Source of the DNA: Thermohalobaculum sp039816045
GTDB taxonomy: Bacteria; Pseudomonadota; Alphaproteobacteria; Rhodobacterales; Rhodobacteraceae
NCBI GenBank assembly: GCA_039816045.1
Contig: JBCBYB010000001.1
Coordinates: forward strand, 124,001-188,000
Length of the DNA: 64,000 nt
Direction of reading: 5' to 3'
Below are positions 51,534 through 61,084 of this stretch, in pieces. The translations under genes and the position numbers were made by a program. Below the pieces are notes generated by a model that was not told where the DNA came from, did no database searches, and saw only the letters and a list, made by a program, of their open reading frames with translations. Each line of letters opens with the position of its first letter. The first letter of the stretch is position 1.

Positions 51534-52516
51534 CCCCGGTTACACGGATCAGGTGCCGCTGCCACGTTGCACCCTTTCTGGAGGGAGGCATCGTGGCCTA
51601 CGGTCGTGCTCGACGGCTGCCCTCGGCGAGGGGGTGTCTGCTTGGCGCAGTGTGTCCTTGTGGTCGGTCGCAAGGGCGTTGGCCAGGTACCTGGTCTTGA
51701 GGTGGTCCCTCTGGGGCGCCGGCGGCGTTGGTTGGACGACGAGAAACGGCACGTCGTAGAGGAGGACCGCGCGCGAGCAAGCCGCCTACAGGCACTCACG
51801 CCTCGTCATTGTGCGGCTCAACGACATGGATCCGCAGGCTTGGCTTGCGGATGTGCTCGCGCGGGCCGCCGACACCCCCGTCTCGAAGCTCTCCGGCCCA
51901 CTCCCCTGGGACTTGTTCGACCCGTACGACAATCTCGCAGCAAAGGCAGGTCTTGTCCGACCGCTCGGCTTCCGGCGCAACTGCCTTCACCTCATGCAGA
52001 GGGCAGCGATGCCCTAAACCGACAGCCATCTCTGCAACTTCACTGCCGATGTTGAAGACGACGCGGAAGGACTGGCTCGAGGACACCGGAGCGAAGACCA
52101 GCCACGACGTCTACCGCTTTGGCGGTGATTGGGACCACGCCATCCAGCCGTGCGCCCCGGCGAGGCCGACCCGCTACAGTGCTCAACCCGTCCGGTGGTC
52201 CAATCAATCCAGACCCAGCAGCGATTTATCAGACCGACGCCGCCCTCGAACGCCTCGCAACACGCTGGGTTCCGAGGCCGAACAAGCCCAAACAATCTTG
52301 GCCATGGCCCTGACCGGATGGAGACGAGTCTGTTGGCCCTCCGTTTCGACATCGAGTGCGGCGAGCCGGTCGCGATGGGCAAGGCTGTGAGCATGAAGGT
52401 TTTCTGTGCTGAACGGATCGAACCCCACAGCCTGATGGCCAGCGACAGGTCTCTGCTGGAGGACGGTGTTTGGCGGATTACCGGACACCACTTGAGCGAG
52501 GGCCCACCTGACCGCC
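51534..52516. mobile_element. Decayed insertion-sequence region (IS66-like remnants)
   Basis: About 980 bp with no intact gene. At about 51700-51770 one frame reads GRRRRWLDDEKRHVVEE, like the start of IS66 TnpA. At about 51796-51935 another frame reads RLVIVRLNDMDPQAWLADV and then GPLPWD, like the C-terminal end of IS66 TnpC; the two have been joined by deletion. At about 52080-52140 a short stretch YRFGGDWDHAIQP resembles the pRiA4 ORF3/IS1096 TnpR-like core. No terminal inverted repeats or target duplications were identified. 52140-52516 shows nothing I can assign. Confidence 0.65.
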
Positions 52517-52876
52517 TCAAAACTCCGCAACACCATCATGATGGGCAAGACTGTCGGCCGGGGCCTGGGCGCGATCGTGCATCCCATAGTCCCGCATGAC
52601 CCCAGCCACCCGAAGCCGGTAGCCGGAGAACATCCCGGTGCGACCCATCGTTTGCATCTCACGGTGGACCGAGTGGTTGCGCCAGGCGCTCACAGCCTCC
52701 TCGTCACGCCAGAACGAGAGCGAGAGCAGTTTGCCCGGGGTACTCAGGCTCTCGAACCGCTCGACCGACAGGAAGCCGTCCATCTCCTCAAGCATCGGAC
52801 GCAGCATCGCTGCATGGTCCAGATAGCGCTCCAAGGCGCCGTCCGCGGGTTCGACTTCGAAGATGATGGCGATCAT
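52517..52876 (-). CDS. Antibiotic biosynthesis monooxygenase (ABM) domain protein
   Basis: 119 residues with the ABM ferredoxin-like fold: MIAIIFEVEPADG, LRPMLEEMDGFLSVERFESL and LSLSFWRDEEAVSAWRNH. Small heme-degrading or quinone-forming monooxygenases share it, without cofactor. It borders the decayed insertion region. An upstream 62-codon frame overlaps its start but lacks support. Confidence 0.82.
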   Translation of the reverse strand: MIAIIFEVEPADGALERYLDHAAMLRPMLEEMDGFLSVERFESLSTPGKLLSLSFWRDEEAVSAWRNHSVHREMQTMGRTGMFSGYRLRVAGVMRDYGMHDRAQAPADSLAHHDGVAEF

Positions 52877-53439
52877 GGGTCCGTTCCTTCCTCGGCAGAG
52901 ACCTGGGCGCAGCGCGTGGTAGCTTCGCCGAAGACACTCTCAAAGTGCAGCCAATTCGACACCAAAGCGCGGTCAGAAAACACGTCGAGCGATGGAGGTG
53001 GCCACGTCAACTCGAAATCCACGGAGTGTTCCGCTGGAGACTGCTTGCGCCGGAGCAACATGGGCGCGATGCGGAGGAGCGCTGGGGGGCAGCCCAGATC
53101 AACACTTTGTAAGTGTGCCGCGCTCCGGAAGACGGTCGCCGTGGTGATGCAGCATCGCTAAGATCTATTCACCCACGAAAGCGGGATGTATGACGCGTGC
53201 TTAGCCGCTGCAGAGTTGCTCTGGCCCCATGACCTCGATGACGTGGAAGACCGCACACGGGTCATCGCCGCGAAAGCCGTATTACCCGCCAACGCGCCAA
53301 CGGAAGTTGGTCGTGGGCCGCGGCAAGGGGTCGGGGACAGCTTGCGCTTGGCTTGCGGCGAGTGGAGTTTCTTCGCGGCGGCCTTCGATCCACTCAAGAG
53401 CCGCCTTCATCGCCCGGCCCCGGGTCTGTAGCGGGGAGA
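52877..53439. other. Intergenic stretch without assignable gene
   Basis: About 560 bp between the ABM gene and the rpsD promoter region. Short frames exist on both strands (for example 53186-53431 + and 52873-53061 -) but none has a recognisable domain plus a ribosome binding site. It may be part of the same decayed region as 51534-52516. Confidence 0.5.
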
Positions 53440-53468
53440 TTGACACGCCACCTCTCCGCGGTCTATTT
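53440..53468 (+). promoter_or_regulatory. Candidate rpsD promoter
   Basis: TTGACA (53440-53445), a 17-bp spacer, and a poor -10-like CTATTT (53463-53468). A leader of roughly 120 nt would follow, with a possible hairpin GACCCT...AGGGTC at about 53529-53556 before the GAGGAGAAG ribosome binding site. Confidence 0.4.
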
Positions 53469-53598
53469 CCCGCGCTCCGCCGTCCGTTGGGGCGGCGTCG
53501 TTTGGCACCCGTGGTCCGCGCAAGCGGGACCCTGTCGCTTCGGCCAGTTAGGGTCGGAGAAAGGAGGGCGCCGTGAGATTGATAAGAGGAGAAGGCAC

Positions 53599-54219
53599 GT
53601 GACCAAGCGCACGTCCGCGAAGTACAAGATCGACCGCCGTATGGGCGAGAACATCTGGGGCCGCCCTAAGAGCCCTGTGAACCGTCGGGAATATGGCCCC
53701 GGCCAGCACGGCCAGCGCCGCAAGGGCAAGATGTCCGACTTCGGTCTGCAGCTGCGTGCGAAGCAAAAGCTCAAGGGCTACTACGGCGATCTGACCGAAA
53801 AGCAGTTCCGTCGGATCTTTGCTGAGGCCGAGCGCCGCCGCGGCGACACTGGTGAGCTGTTGGTCGGGCTTCTCGAGCAGCGCCTCGATGCGGTGGTTTA
53901 CCGTGCGAAGTTCGTGCCGACGATCTTCGCCGCGCGCCAGTTCGTGAACCACGGCCATGTGCGGGTGAACGGGCGCCGGGTGAACATCCCCTCGTTCCGT
54001 GTGACCCCGGATGACGAGATCACCCTCGGCGAAAAGGGCAAGCAGATGGCCCTCGTGCTCGAGGCTGTCCAGTCGGGCGAGCGCGACGTGCCTGAGTATC
54101 TCGACGTCGACCACAACAAGTTGACGGCGAAGTTCGTGCGCGTGCCGGGGCTCTCCGACATCCCCTATGCGGCGATGATGGAGCCGAACCTTGTGGTCGA
54201 GTACTACGCGCAGAACTGA
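53599..54219 (+). CDS. rpsD: 30S ribosomal protein S4
   Basis: 206 residues, the usual S4 length. The sequence from TKRTSAKYKIDRRMGENIWG through the S4 RNA-binding core (QRLDAVVYRAKFVPTIFAA, FVNHGHVRVNGRRVNIPSF) to PNLVVEYYAQN is typical alphaproteobacterial S4. It binds 16S rRNA early in 30S assembly. GTG 53599 with AGAGGAGAAG 5 bp upstream. Stands alone here, not in the alpha operon, and ends at a strong terminator. Confidence 0.97.
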   Translation: MTKRTSAKYKIDRRMGENIWGRPKSPVNRREYGPGQHGQRRKGKMSDFGLQLRAKQKLKGYYGDLTEKQFRRIFAEAERRRGDTGELLVGLLEQRLDAVVYRAKFVPTIFAARQFVNHGHVRVNGRRVNIPSFRVTPDDEITLGEKGKQMALVLEAVQSGERDVPEYLDVDHNKLTAKFVRVPGLSDIPYAAMMEPNLVVEYYAQN

Positions 54220-54241
54220 TCTGAAAGCAGGTCGGCTTGGA

Positions 54242-54264
54242 GGGCGCCCGCGGGCGCCCTTTTT
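54242..54264 (+). terminator. Rho-independent terminator of rpsD
   Basis: GGGCGCCC (54242-54249), GC loop, GGGCGCCC (54252-54259), then TTTTT. It lies 22 bp after the rpsD stop and just before the 3' end of the convergent sortase gene. Confidence 0.9.
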
Positions 54265-54267
54265 CGT

Positions 54268-54831
54268 TCAGGCCGGCTCGGCGTAGAGAACGAAACGCAG
54301 TGGCCCTTGGAAGTTCGCATCGAAGGGCCAGCATGTGACCAGAACCAGTTTTTCTGGACCGTCGGTGCGCGTGGGCAGGGTCCAGTGCCGGCTGTCCACC
54401 ACAAGGCCTTCGCGTACGACATATCGATGGGTCAGGCCGTTGGCCGTTTCGACGAAGACCTCGTCGCCCGGCTTGGTCTCGGCCAAAAAGGCGAGGTGCG
54501 TATCGCGGTGCCCGGCAATGGCCGAAAGTCCCGGCTTGCCTGGGGAAGCGGTGCCGGAAATGTGCCCCGGCCCCCAGGCCATGGCCTCGCCCGAGGCGGA
54601 TCCGAGCACCACTGCCGAGACACCCAATCTGGGGACCGAGATACGGGCGACGGGGGTGATGTCGGCCCAGTCCCAGGGTCTTGTAGGGTTACCGGACTGG
54701 GTGTCAGCCCATGCACGGTCGAGCAGCCATTGACCCAGCTGCGCTTTCAGCGGGTCATATGCCGCGCGGGCCGCTCCCACTGCCCCAACGGCAATGAGAG
54801 CGAGCCCTAGGAACGTGCCGAGACGCTTCAC
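54268..54831 (-). CDS. Class GN sortase
   Basis: 187 residues: an N-terminal membrane anchor (TFLGLALIAVGAVGAARAA) and a sortase domain. The catalytic His108 (IAGHRDTH), Cys167 (VTCWPF, the GN-type TCxPF motif) and Arg179 (PLRFVLYA) are all present. GTG 54831 overlaps the stop of the target protein gene (GTGA), and the target protein is the expected sole substrate. It would anchor the target in the Gram-negative envelope; the acceptor is unknown. Confidence 0.92.
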   Translation of the reverse strand: MKRLGTFLGLALIAVGAVGAARAAYDPLKAQLGQWLLDRAWADTQSGNPTRPWDWADITPVARISVPRLGVSAVVLGSASGEAMAWGPGHISGTASPGKPGLSAIAGHRDTHLAFLAETKPGDEVFVETANGLTHRYVVREGLVVDSRHWTLPTRTDGPEKLVLVTCWPFDANFQGPLRFVLYAEPA

Positions 54832-57011
54832 CGGCGCACCCGTGCAAGCCTGCGCCGCCCGCGCGAGACGACCAGCGTGAGGCATCCGGTGAGCACAAGC
54901 AGCAGAGCGAGCACCAGCGATTGCTTCCAGTTGAGCGCGCCGGCAGGCAAGGTCACGGCTCGGGTCGCCTCGACAGTTCCCTGTGGCGCGATCCGCTCGA
55001 GCATCGCGCGGTCAAGCGCCGGCGGTGCGGCGGGCGCTTCGAAGAGGAAAGCGTCCGGATCCCATCCGGCCGGCAGGTTGAGCGGAACCTCGGCGCTTGC
55101 AAGGGCTTCTCCGACCGGACGCGACGGCGTCACATCCACCGCCACGAGGGATGTGAGACGCGAGACCAATCCGTAGTCGAGGGCCGTCTTCAAAAGTGCC
55201 ACATCGATCTGACCGAGGTCGGTGGAGACGACGGCAGGCGACAGCCTCAGCGCTTCGAGCGAGGCAATCTTTCGCCGCGCCCATAGCTTTGCAACACCTT
55301 CCCGACCGGCTGCCTGACCGAGCTCCAACGTGACCTCCCAAGGCTGACCGGAACGCGTGCCTGAAAGGCGCAGTGTCCCCTCCTCGGTCCCGCGAAGAGC
55401 GATGGTCAGGGGTTCACCCGCATAGAGATCGGGCAGAGGCGCAGGATAGACTTCGGCCTCGGTTCCCCCAGGCAACGAGAGGGAGAGGTCCGTGATCGCT
55501 GGCGACTCGATCTTGGTGAAGAGCTCGCCCATGCGCGCGGCCACCTCCGAGAGATCTCCGATATAGACATGCGCACCGCGGCCCTTCTCCGCTGCACGGG
55601 TCATGAAATAGCTGTTGGGCGCTGAGCCGATGCCGACGGTGAAAAGCCGCGTCTCGCCGAGCTTTCGGTCGATCAGCGCGAGCATCTGCGCCTCGTTGCC
55701 GACCGCCCCATCGGTGAGGAAGATCACCTGCCGGAGACGCCCGGGTTCGGTGGTGCCGTCGAGCGCAAAGTCGAGCGCCGGCAGCATCTCCGTTCCACCC
55801 TCGGCGATCAGCCCGCGCACGGCACCGACGGCACGCTCGATCTCCTCCGGCGTCGCCTGCACTGCGTCCTCTGAGTATACGCCGAACTCGTTGTTGAAGA
55901 TGACGAGGTTGAAGCGGTCCTCCGGGCGAAGGCGGCGGAGGGCCATCTCGAGCCCTGCGCGCGCCTGCTCGATCGAGGCGCCTGACATCGACCCTGAGAC
56001 GTCCTGGACAAAGATCACCTCGCGCGGCATCCGCTCGGTGGCAGGGCCGAGGTCGGGGGCCGTTAGCATCAGCATGCGGTGTGGGCGCCCGTCCACGGTC
56101 TCGCCGAACAGCGCGGCCTGGGGCGCCGATCCCTCAGCTTCCCAACGGAGGACGAAATCGCGGTCGGCGGGAACCGGACCGGTGAGGGCAATCACTGCAC
56201 GCCCCTCTTCGGGTTCTTCGACAGTGATCTGGTGGAATGGGCTCTTGAGCCGCGCGATGGGGAAGCCGGGCGCAAGATCGACGCTCAGCTCTACGGGGTT
56301 GCGGATGGAGCCGGGTTCCTCGCGGCGCGGGTCGGCGATCGGCGCCTCGACGCGGTCGCGATCGGGGACCGGATCCGTGACTGCCCAGCCTTCGGCGCCG
56401 AAGTTAACCGCCTGCACGACGGGTTCGGGATTGTAGCGGGGAGCCGCCACCAAAGGCATGCGCAGCTCCCACGCCCCGTCCTTTGGCGCGAGGCTCTGCT
56501 GAAAGGAGATCTGCGCCACCACACTTTCGCCCGGGCCAATATTCGCAACCGAGTTGGTGAAGAGGTTGGGTCGTTCCTGTTCGACCAGCGCGGCCTTCTT
56601 GCCCTCGGCTTTGGCCTCCTCATAGATCTGCTTGGCCTCCACCCGCTCTTTGATCTGACCCTCGATGAAGCGGTCGCCGATGCGCATGCGCAGCCGATCC
56701 ACCGCACTGTCGGGCGGCAGGGGAAAGGCATAGATCCCCTCGACCCAAGCATCCGAGGGGTTGGTGAACCGCTGCGTGACCGTTGCCCGCGCGATTGTGC
56801 CGCTGACTGCGATTTCCACCTGTGTCGAGACCAATGGGGCGGGGACAAAGGCACCCGGCCGATCCGACCGGAGCATAAGCTGACCGGATCGAATATCGTC
56901 CAACGTCACAAGCGCGGGTTGGGCTGCCGGTGCCTCAACGGTTTGCGACGTGGCGGAACCGCCTGCTGCAATTGCGAACAACAGGGTCAAAAGGACGAGA
57001 ACGCGGGTCAT
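54828..57011 (-). CDS. Marine proteobacterial sortase target protein (VIT and VWA domains)
   Basis: 727 residues. A signal peptide (VLVLLTLLFAIAAGGSATS) leads to a VIT domain (about 40-170, including YAFPLPPDSAVDRLRM and GQIKERVEAKQIYEEAK). A VWA domain with MIDAS Asp337, Ser339, Ser341 (VQDVSGSMSG) comes next. The C-terminus has the sorting signal: LPAGA (688-692), a hydrophobic helix (LVLALLLVLTGCLTLVV) and an Arg-rich tail. The motif LPAGA departs from LPxTG. Coupled to the sortase by a 4-bp overlap. Confidence 0.92.
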   Translation of the reverse strand: MTRVLVLLTLLFAIAAGGSATSQTVEAPAAQPALVTLDDIRSGQLMLRSDRPGAFVPAPLVSTQVEIAVSGTIARATVTQRFTNPSDAWVEGIYAFPLPPDSAVDRLRMRIGDRFIEGQIKERVEAKQIYEEAKAEGKKAALVEQERPNLFTNSVANIGPGESVVAQISFQQSLAPKDGAWELRMPLVAAPRYNPEPVVQAVNFGAEGWAVTDPVPDRDRVEAPIADPRREEPGSIRNPVELSVDLAPGFPIARLKSPFHQITVEEPEEGRAVIALTGPVPADRDFVLRWEAEGSAPQAALFGETVDGRPHRMLMLTAPDLGPATERMPREVIFVQDVSGSMSGASIEQARAGLEMALRRLRPEDRFNLVIFNNEFGVYSEDAVQATPEEIERAVGAVRGLIAEGGTEMLPALDFALDGTTEPGRLRQVIFLTDGAVGNEAQMLALIDRKLGETRLFTVGIGSAPNSYFMTRAAEKGRGAHVYIGDLSEVAARMGELFTKIESPAITDLSLSLPGGTEAEVYPAPLPDLYAGEPLTIALRGTEEGTLRLSGTRSGQPWEVTLELGQAAGREGVAKLWARRKIASLEALRLSPAVVSTDLGQIDVALLKTALDYGLVSRLTSLVAVDVTPSRPVGEALASAEVPLNLPAGWDPDAFLFEAPAAPPALDRAMLERIAPQGTVEATRAVTLPAGALNWKQSLVLALLLVLTGCLTLVVSRGRRRLARVRR

Positions 57012-57287
57012 CTATGACCTCCTCCAATACTGAGTGCGGCTAAGAGCGCCGCAGAACCAGGGTTCAATAAATCAGCGGAATCGGTCCGGGTCTGGCCGCC
57101 GCCGGGGCAAAGTCTAGCAGATTTGAGGGCAACGCCCCCAGGGAAACGCGTTATTCCTCCAACGCCGGCCCGTTGCGCTCCCGTCGTGCCGTGCGACGAT
57201 TGCTGAGCGAACTGCAAGACTGCCTTGCCCCGGAGGTTCTGGCCCGCGGCGCAAAGACCGGCTAGATCGGGGGAGAAAGGACAGTCT

Positions 57288-58520
57288 ATGCCCCCCATGC
57301 CGATCTCCGACGCGCATCGACTGCCGCTCTGGCGGCGGCCTGAAGCGCTTCTTATGCTCATGGCGCTTGCGTCACCCCTGGCCTTTGCAACCTGGATGGC
57401 CTTGGTGAACAACTTCGTTGTGGAGCGGGCGGCCTTTGACGGGCTCGACATCGGGGTGCTGCATGTCGCTCGGGAAATACCGGGGTTTCTCGCGTTCTTG
57501 GTGATCTACCTGCTGTTCCTGATCCACGAGCAGAGGTTGGCCCTGGTCGCCTTGATCGTGCTCGGAGCCGGCACTGCGGTGGTCGCGGAGTTCCCGAGCT
57601 TCTGGGGACTGATCGTCACCACGACGATTGCCTCGATCGGGTTTCACTATTTCGAGACAGTAAACCAGTCGCTCCAACTCCAATGGCTCGACAAACAGCG
57701 CGCGCCGCGGGCCATCGCGAACATCGTCGCCTTTGGCTCGGCGGGCTCGCTGATCGCGTTTGGCGGGGTTCTTGTGGGTGCGGAGCTGTTCGGCTGGGGC
57801 TATTCCGCGCTCTTTTGGGCGGGAGGCGGCGCCTGTGCGGTAATCGCGGTGATCGCGTGGGCGATGTTCCCGATGTTCGAGGCCCCGGTGGTCCAGCACC
57901 GCAAGATGATCCTGCGCCCCCGTTATTGGCTCTATTACGCACTGGTGTTCATCGGAGGCGCGCGCCGGCAGATCTTTATCGTTTTCGCCCCTTTCATGAT
58001 GGTCGAACGTTTCGGACTTGCGGTCCATGAGGTGACGGCCCTTATGCTCGCCAACTACCTTGCCACCATGCTTTTCGCGCCGGTTGCCGGACGGTTGATC
58101 CAGCGTTTCGGCGAGCGCAACGCGCTGATCGTGGAGTATGTCGGGCTGTTCGCGGTCTTCAGCCTCTATGCTGGGATATACTTTTTCCACTGGGGTGTTG
58201 CGTTGGCGATCGCCCTCTACATCGCCGACCACATGCTGTTCGCCCTGGCCATCGCGCATAAGACCTACTTCCAGAAGATTGCGGACCCGGCGGATCAAGC
58301 GCCGACCGCGGCGGTCGCCTTCACGATCAACCACATCGCTGCCGTGACCCTTCCGGCGCCGTTGGGCCTCTTGTGGCTGGCAGCCCCGGGCGCGGTCTAT
58401 GGCTCGGCGGCAGCGCTCGCGCTTTGCTCTTTGGCTCTCGCCTTCTTTGTACCTCGACATCCGAGCGCCGGTGGTGAAACAATTTTGACCAGGGCGGTTG
58501 CGCCGCACCCGGCGGAGTGA
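57288..58520 (+). CDS. MFS-type transporter
   Basis: 410 residues with about 12 hydrophobic segments in two halves separated near residues 200-210 (HRKMILRPRYW). A PVAGRLIQRFGERNALIVEY segment in the second half matches the MFS loop 2/8 pattern G-x-x-x-D/E-R-x-G-R. Substrate unknown. ATG 57288 has GAAAGGA upstream. It ends 7 bp before the MATE gene, so both are probably co-transcribed. Confidence 0.82.
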   Translation: MPPMPISDAHRLPLWRRPEALLMLMALASPLAFATWMALVNNFVVERAAFDGLDIGVLHVAREIPGFLAFLVIYLLFLIHEQRLALVALIVLGAGTAVVAEFPSFWGLIVTTTIASIGFHYFETVNQSLQLQWLDKQRAPRAIANIVAFGSAGSLIAFGGVLVGAELFGWGYSALFWAGGGACAVIAVIAWAMFPMFEAPVVQHRKMILRPRYWLYYALVFIGGARRQIFIVFAPFMMVERFGLAVHEVTALMLANYLATMLFAPVAGRLIQRFGERNALIVEYVGLFAVFSLYAGIYFFHWGVALAIALYIADHMLFALAIAHKTYFQKIADPADQAPTAAVAFTINHIAAVTLPAPLGLLWLAAPGAVYGSAAALALCSLALAFFVPRHPSAGGETILTRAVAPHPAE

Positions 58521-58527
58521 ACCGAGG

Positions 58528-59976
58528 ATGAGCACCGCGCGTTTCACCACCGGGTCGACCATGCGCCATGTCGCCGTGATGACATCGACTGGCGCGGTCG
58601 GGCTTATGGCGCTCTTCCTCGTCGATGTGCTGAACCTCTTCTACATTTCGCTGCTCGGGCAGGAGGAACTCGCCGCCGCCATCGGCTTCGCCGGGACGCT
58701 GCAGTTCTTCATGATCTCCGTGTCGATCGGGCTCTCCATCGGCGCAACGGCGATCGTCAGTCGGGCTATTGGTGCCGGGGAGGACGAGACTGCGCGCCGC
58801 CTCGCGGCTTCATCCATGCTGACCCTGGTGCTTGTGCTCACCGTCGTGACCGTTGGCCTCTGGATATGGCGCGATGCGGCTCTCGGACTCTTGGGGGCGA
58901 GCGGTGAAACGCTGCAGCTCGCGAGCCGGTTCCTCGCCATTGTGCTGCCACCGGTTCCCTTTCTCGGGATCGCCATGGTCTCCGGCGGTCTCTTGCGCGC
59001 ATTGGGAGACGCCCGGCGCGCAATGTGGGTCACCTTGGGCGGTGGCGCGATCGCCGCCGTCCTCGACCCGATCTTTATCTTCGGCTTTGGGCTTGGGCTC
59101 GATGGAGCGGCCATCGTCACGGTGTTCACGCGAATCGCGGTCGCAGCGCTCGGCCTCGCCTTCACCGTCGGCGTGCACCGGATGGTTGGCCGCCTCGATC
59201 CGCGCGCGGCTCTGAAGGATGCCCGGCAACTCCTCGCGATTGCGGCCCCCGCAGTCGCGACGCAGCTATCGACGCCGTTTGGCATGGCCTATCTCACCGG
59301 CATCGTCGCCCAGCACGGAGACGAAGCCGTGGCTGGCTGGGCCGTGGTCGGACGGCTGACAGCCCTCGCCTTCGGTGGGATCTTTGCGCTCTCCGGCGCG
59401 GTCGGCCCAATCTTCGGCCAGAATCTCGGCGCGGGCTTGCACGAACGTCTTCGCCTGATCTTCCGCGACGCGCTCATCTTTGCCTGCTTCTACGTTGCGG
59501 TGGTCTGGGCCGTCATGGCGGCTCTCAGCGGCATCATTGCCGAGGGCTTCGGGCTCAGCGGTGCGGGGGCCGATGTCTTTGGTGCCTTTGCGGCTTTTGG
59601 AGCAGGTGCTTACCTCTTCACGGCCGCGCTGTTTGTCTCAAACGCCTGCTTCAACAACCTCGGACACCCCACCTGGTCAACGGCCTTCAACTGGAGCCGC
59701 GACGCGGCCGTCATACCGCTTCTCGCCCTTGTCATCGGAGGCGGCGCCGCCTGGTCGGCCATCCTGATCCAGTCCATCGCGGGGGCCTTGGTCGGAACGG
59801 CCGCTGCGATCTCGGCTTGGCGGTTCCTAAGGCGGTTTGCCGCTGAAAACGTGAAGACCGCTGAGACGCTGCCCGACGCAACGGCTGCTCCGTATGCATC
59901 GGGACGAGCAGCACTTGTCGGACCAGTCGAACCACCTTCATCCTCCCCCCTGGCAGATCGTGGAAAGACAGGCTAA
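58528..59976 (+). CDS. MATE family efflux transporter
   Basis: 482 residues, 12 hydrophobic segments. Family features: FLVDVLNLFYISLLGQEELAA near the start, IGATAIVSRAIGAGE, and the second-half counterpart SGAVGPIFGQNLGAG. Exports cationic drugs or metabolites by Na+ or H+ antiport. ATG 58528 follows GAGG closely; ATG 58498 would overlap the upstream gene. Confidence 0.9.
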   Translation: MSTARFTTGSTMRHVAVMTSTGAVGLMALFLVDVLNLFYISLLGQEELAAAIGFAGTLQFFMISVSIGLSIGATAIVSRAIGAGEDETARRLAASSMLTLVLVLTVVTVGLWIWRDAALGLLGASGETLQLASRFLAIVLPPVPFLGIAMVSGGLLRALGDARRAMWVTLGGGAIAAVLDPIFIFGFGLGLDGAAIVTVFTRIAVAALGLAFTVGVHRMVGRLDPRAALKDARQLLAIAAPAVATQLSTPFGMAYLTGIVAQHGDEAVAGWAVVGRLTALAFGGIFALSGAVGPIFGQNLGAGLHERLRLIFRDALIFACFYVAVVWAVMAALSGIIAEGFGLSGAGADVFGAFAAFGAGAYLFTAALFVSNACFNNLGHPTWSTAFNWSRDAAVIPLLALVIGGGAAWSAILIQSIAGALVGTAAAISAWRFLRRFAAENVKTAETLPDATAAPYASGRAALVGPVEPPSSSPLADRGKTG

Positions 59977-60026
59977 GTACGCGCCGTTGCCATGCGCCGG
60001 TGGCGCGAGACCAAGGACCAGCGAGC

Positions 60027-60350
60027 ATGCCGAAGATTACCTATATCGAGCACAGCGGGACGGAGCACGTCGTTGAGGTCGCCGAAGGGCTGACCGTTAT
60101 GGAAGGAGCCGTCTCCAACAACATACCCGGGATCGACGCCGATTGCGGCGGCGCGTGTGCGTGCTCGACCTGCCATGTCTATGTCCATCCGGACTGGGTC
60201 GCCAAGCTCCCTGAAAAGGAGGATATGGAGGTCGACATGCTCGACTTCGCCTTCGAGCCGGACAGCGATCGTTCGCGCCTGACTTGCCAACTCAAAGTGA
60301 CCTCCGAGCTAGACGGTCTGGTGGTCCAGATGCCCGAGAAGCAGATTTGA
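60027..60350 (+). CDS. [2Fe-2S] ferredoxin, adrenodoxin type
   Basis: 107 residues. The cluster ligands are Cys in DCGGACACSTCHVYV (three ligands) and in LTCQL near residue 90. EGLTVMEGAVSNNIPGIDADC is the standard run-up to the cluster. Electron carrier for a P450 or Fe-S assembly. The stop overlaps the TTG start of the next gene, so it heads a three-gene unit. Confidence 0.95.
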   Translation: MPKITYIEHSGTEHVVEVAEGLTVMEGAVSNNIPGIDADCGGACACSTCHVYVHPDWVAKLPEKEDMEVDMLDFAFEPDSDRSRLTCQLKVTSELDGLVVQMPEKQI

Positions 60351-61084
60351 GGGTATTGCTGTTCCTGATCGGGGTCTTGACCGCCGGTTGGTCCAGCGCC
60401 GGGGCACCGCCGAGCGCCCTCAGGGTTCTTGCAGCGACGCTTGAGCAGCCGACCGCACGCTACGGTCACAACGTTCTCGGCGGGAACGAGTATGCCCGTC
60501 TGCGAATTCGCGTCGAACGTGACGCAGAAGCCGTGACCCATGTGGTTGATCTGCCGGGCGACCGTGTGTTCGAGGATGTCGAAGCGCGGCTGTTCAGCTT
60601 GGCTGGTGCCGACACGCCTGACGCTGTGGCAGTTGTCGAATCCAGCCAAGCGGGCGGTGGCCAGATTGCCGTCTATGTGCCCGGGGGCGACGCCTTGCAC
60701 CGGATCGCCACCCCACCCATCGGACGTCGTAACCGTTGGCGGGCGGTGGTCGCGATCGCAGATCTCGACGGCGATGGCCGCCCCGAGATCGCCGAAGTCG
60801 ACCGCCCTCACCTCGCCGGCGTCCTGCGCGTTTGGCGCTTCGAGGACGGCGCGCTCTTTCCATTAACCGAAGAGCCGGGCTATTCGAACCACCGTATCGG
60901 GGACCCCTTCATCCTCTCGGGCTGGCGCGACTGTGGAGACGGCCCGGAACTCGTGCTGCCCGACTTCGCCTGGAGTGACCTTTTTGCCGTGACGTTCGAC
61001 GGCGGCGCGCTCAGCCGCCGGGCACTCGATCTCGGCCCGGACCGCGCCAGTCTTGCCCGAGCCCTAACCTGTGAGGTCTCATGA
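60347..61084 (+). CDS. Secreted VCBS/FG-GAP-like repeat protein
   Basis: About 245 residues. The likely start is TTG 60347, overlapping the ferredoxin stop (TTGA), which gives a signal peptide (VLLFLIGVLTAGWSSAGA). The mature part has the Ca-binding-like VVAIADLDGDGRPEIAEVD motif typical of FG-GAP/VCBS repeats. The stop overlaps the amidotransferase start (ATGA). Function unknown; probably a periplasmic protein. Confidence 0.78.
   Translation: MRVLLFLIGVLTAGWSSAGAPPSALRVLAATLEQPTARYGHNVLGGNEYARLRIRVERDAEAVTHVVDLPGDRVFEDVEARLFSLAGADTPDAVAVVESSQAGGGQIAVYVPGGDALHRIATPPIGRRNRWRAVVAIADLDGDGRPEIAEVDRPHLAGVLRVWRFEDGALFPLTEEPGYSNHRIGDPFILSGWRDCGDGPELVLPDFAWSDLFAVTFDGGALSRRALDLGPDRASLARALTCEVS

Noticed and set aside
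52873..53061. A 62-codon frame overlapping the ABM gene start by 4 bp
   Set aside because: No ribosome binding site, no recognisable domain, and the flanking region is decayed.
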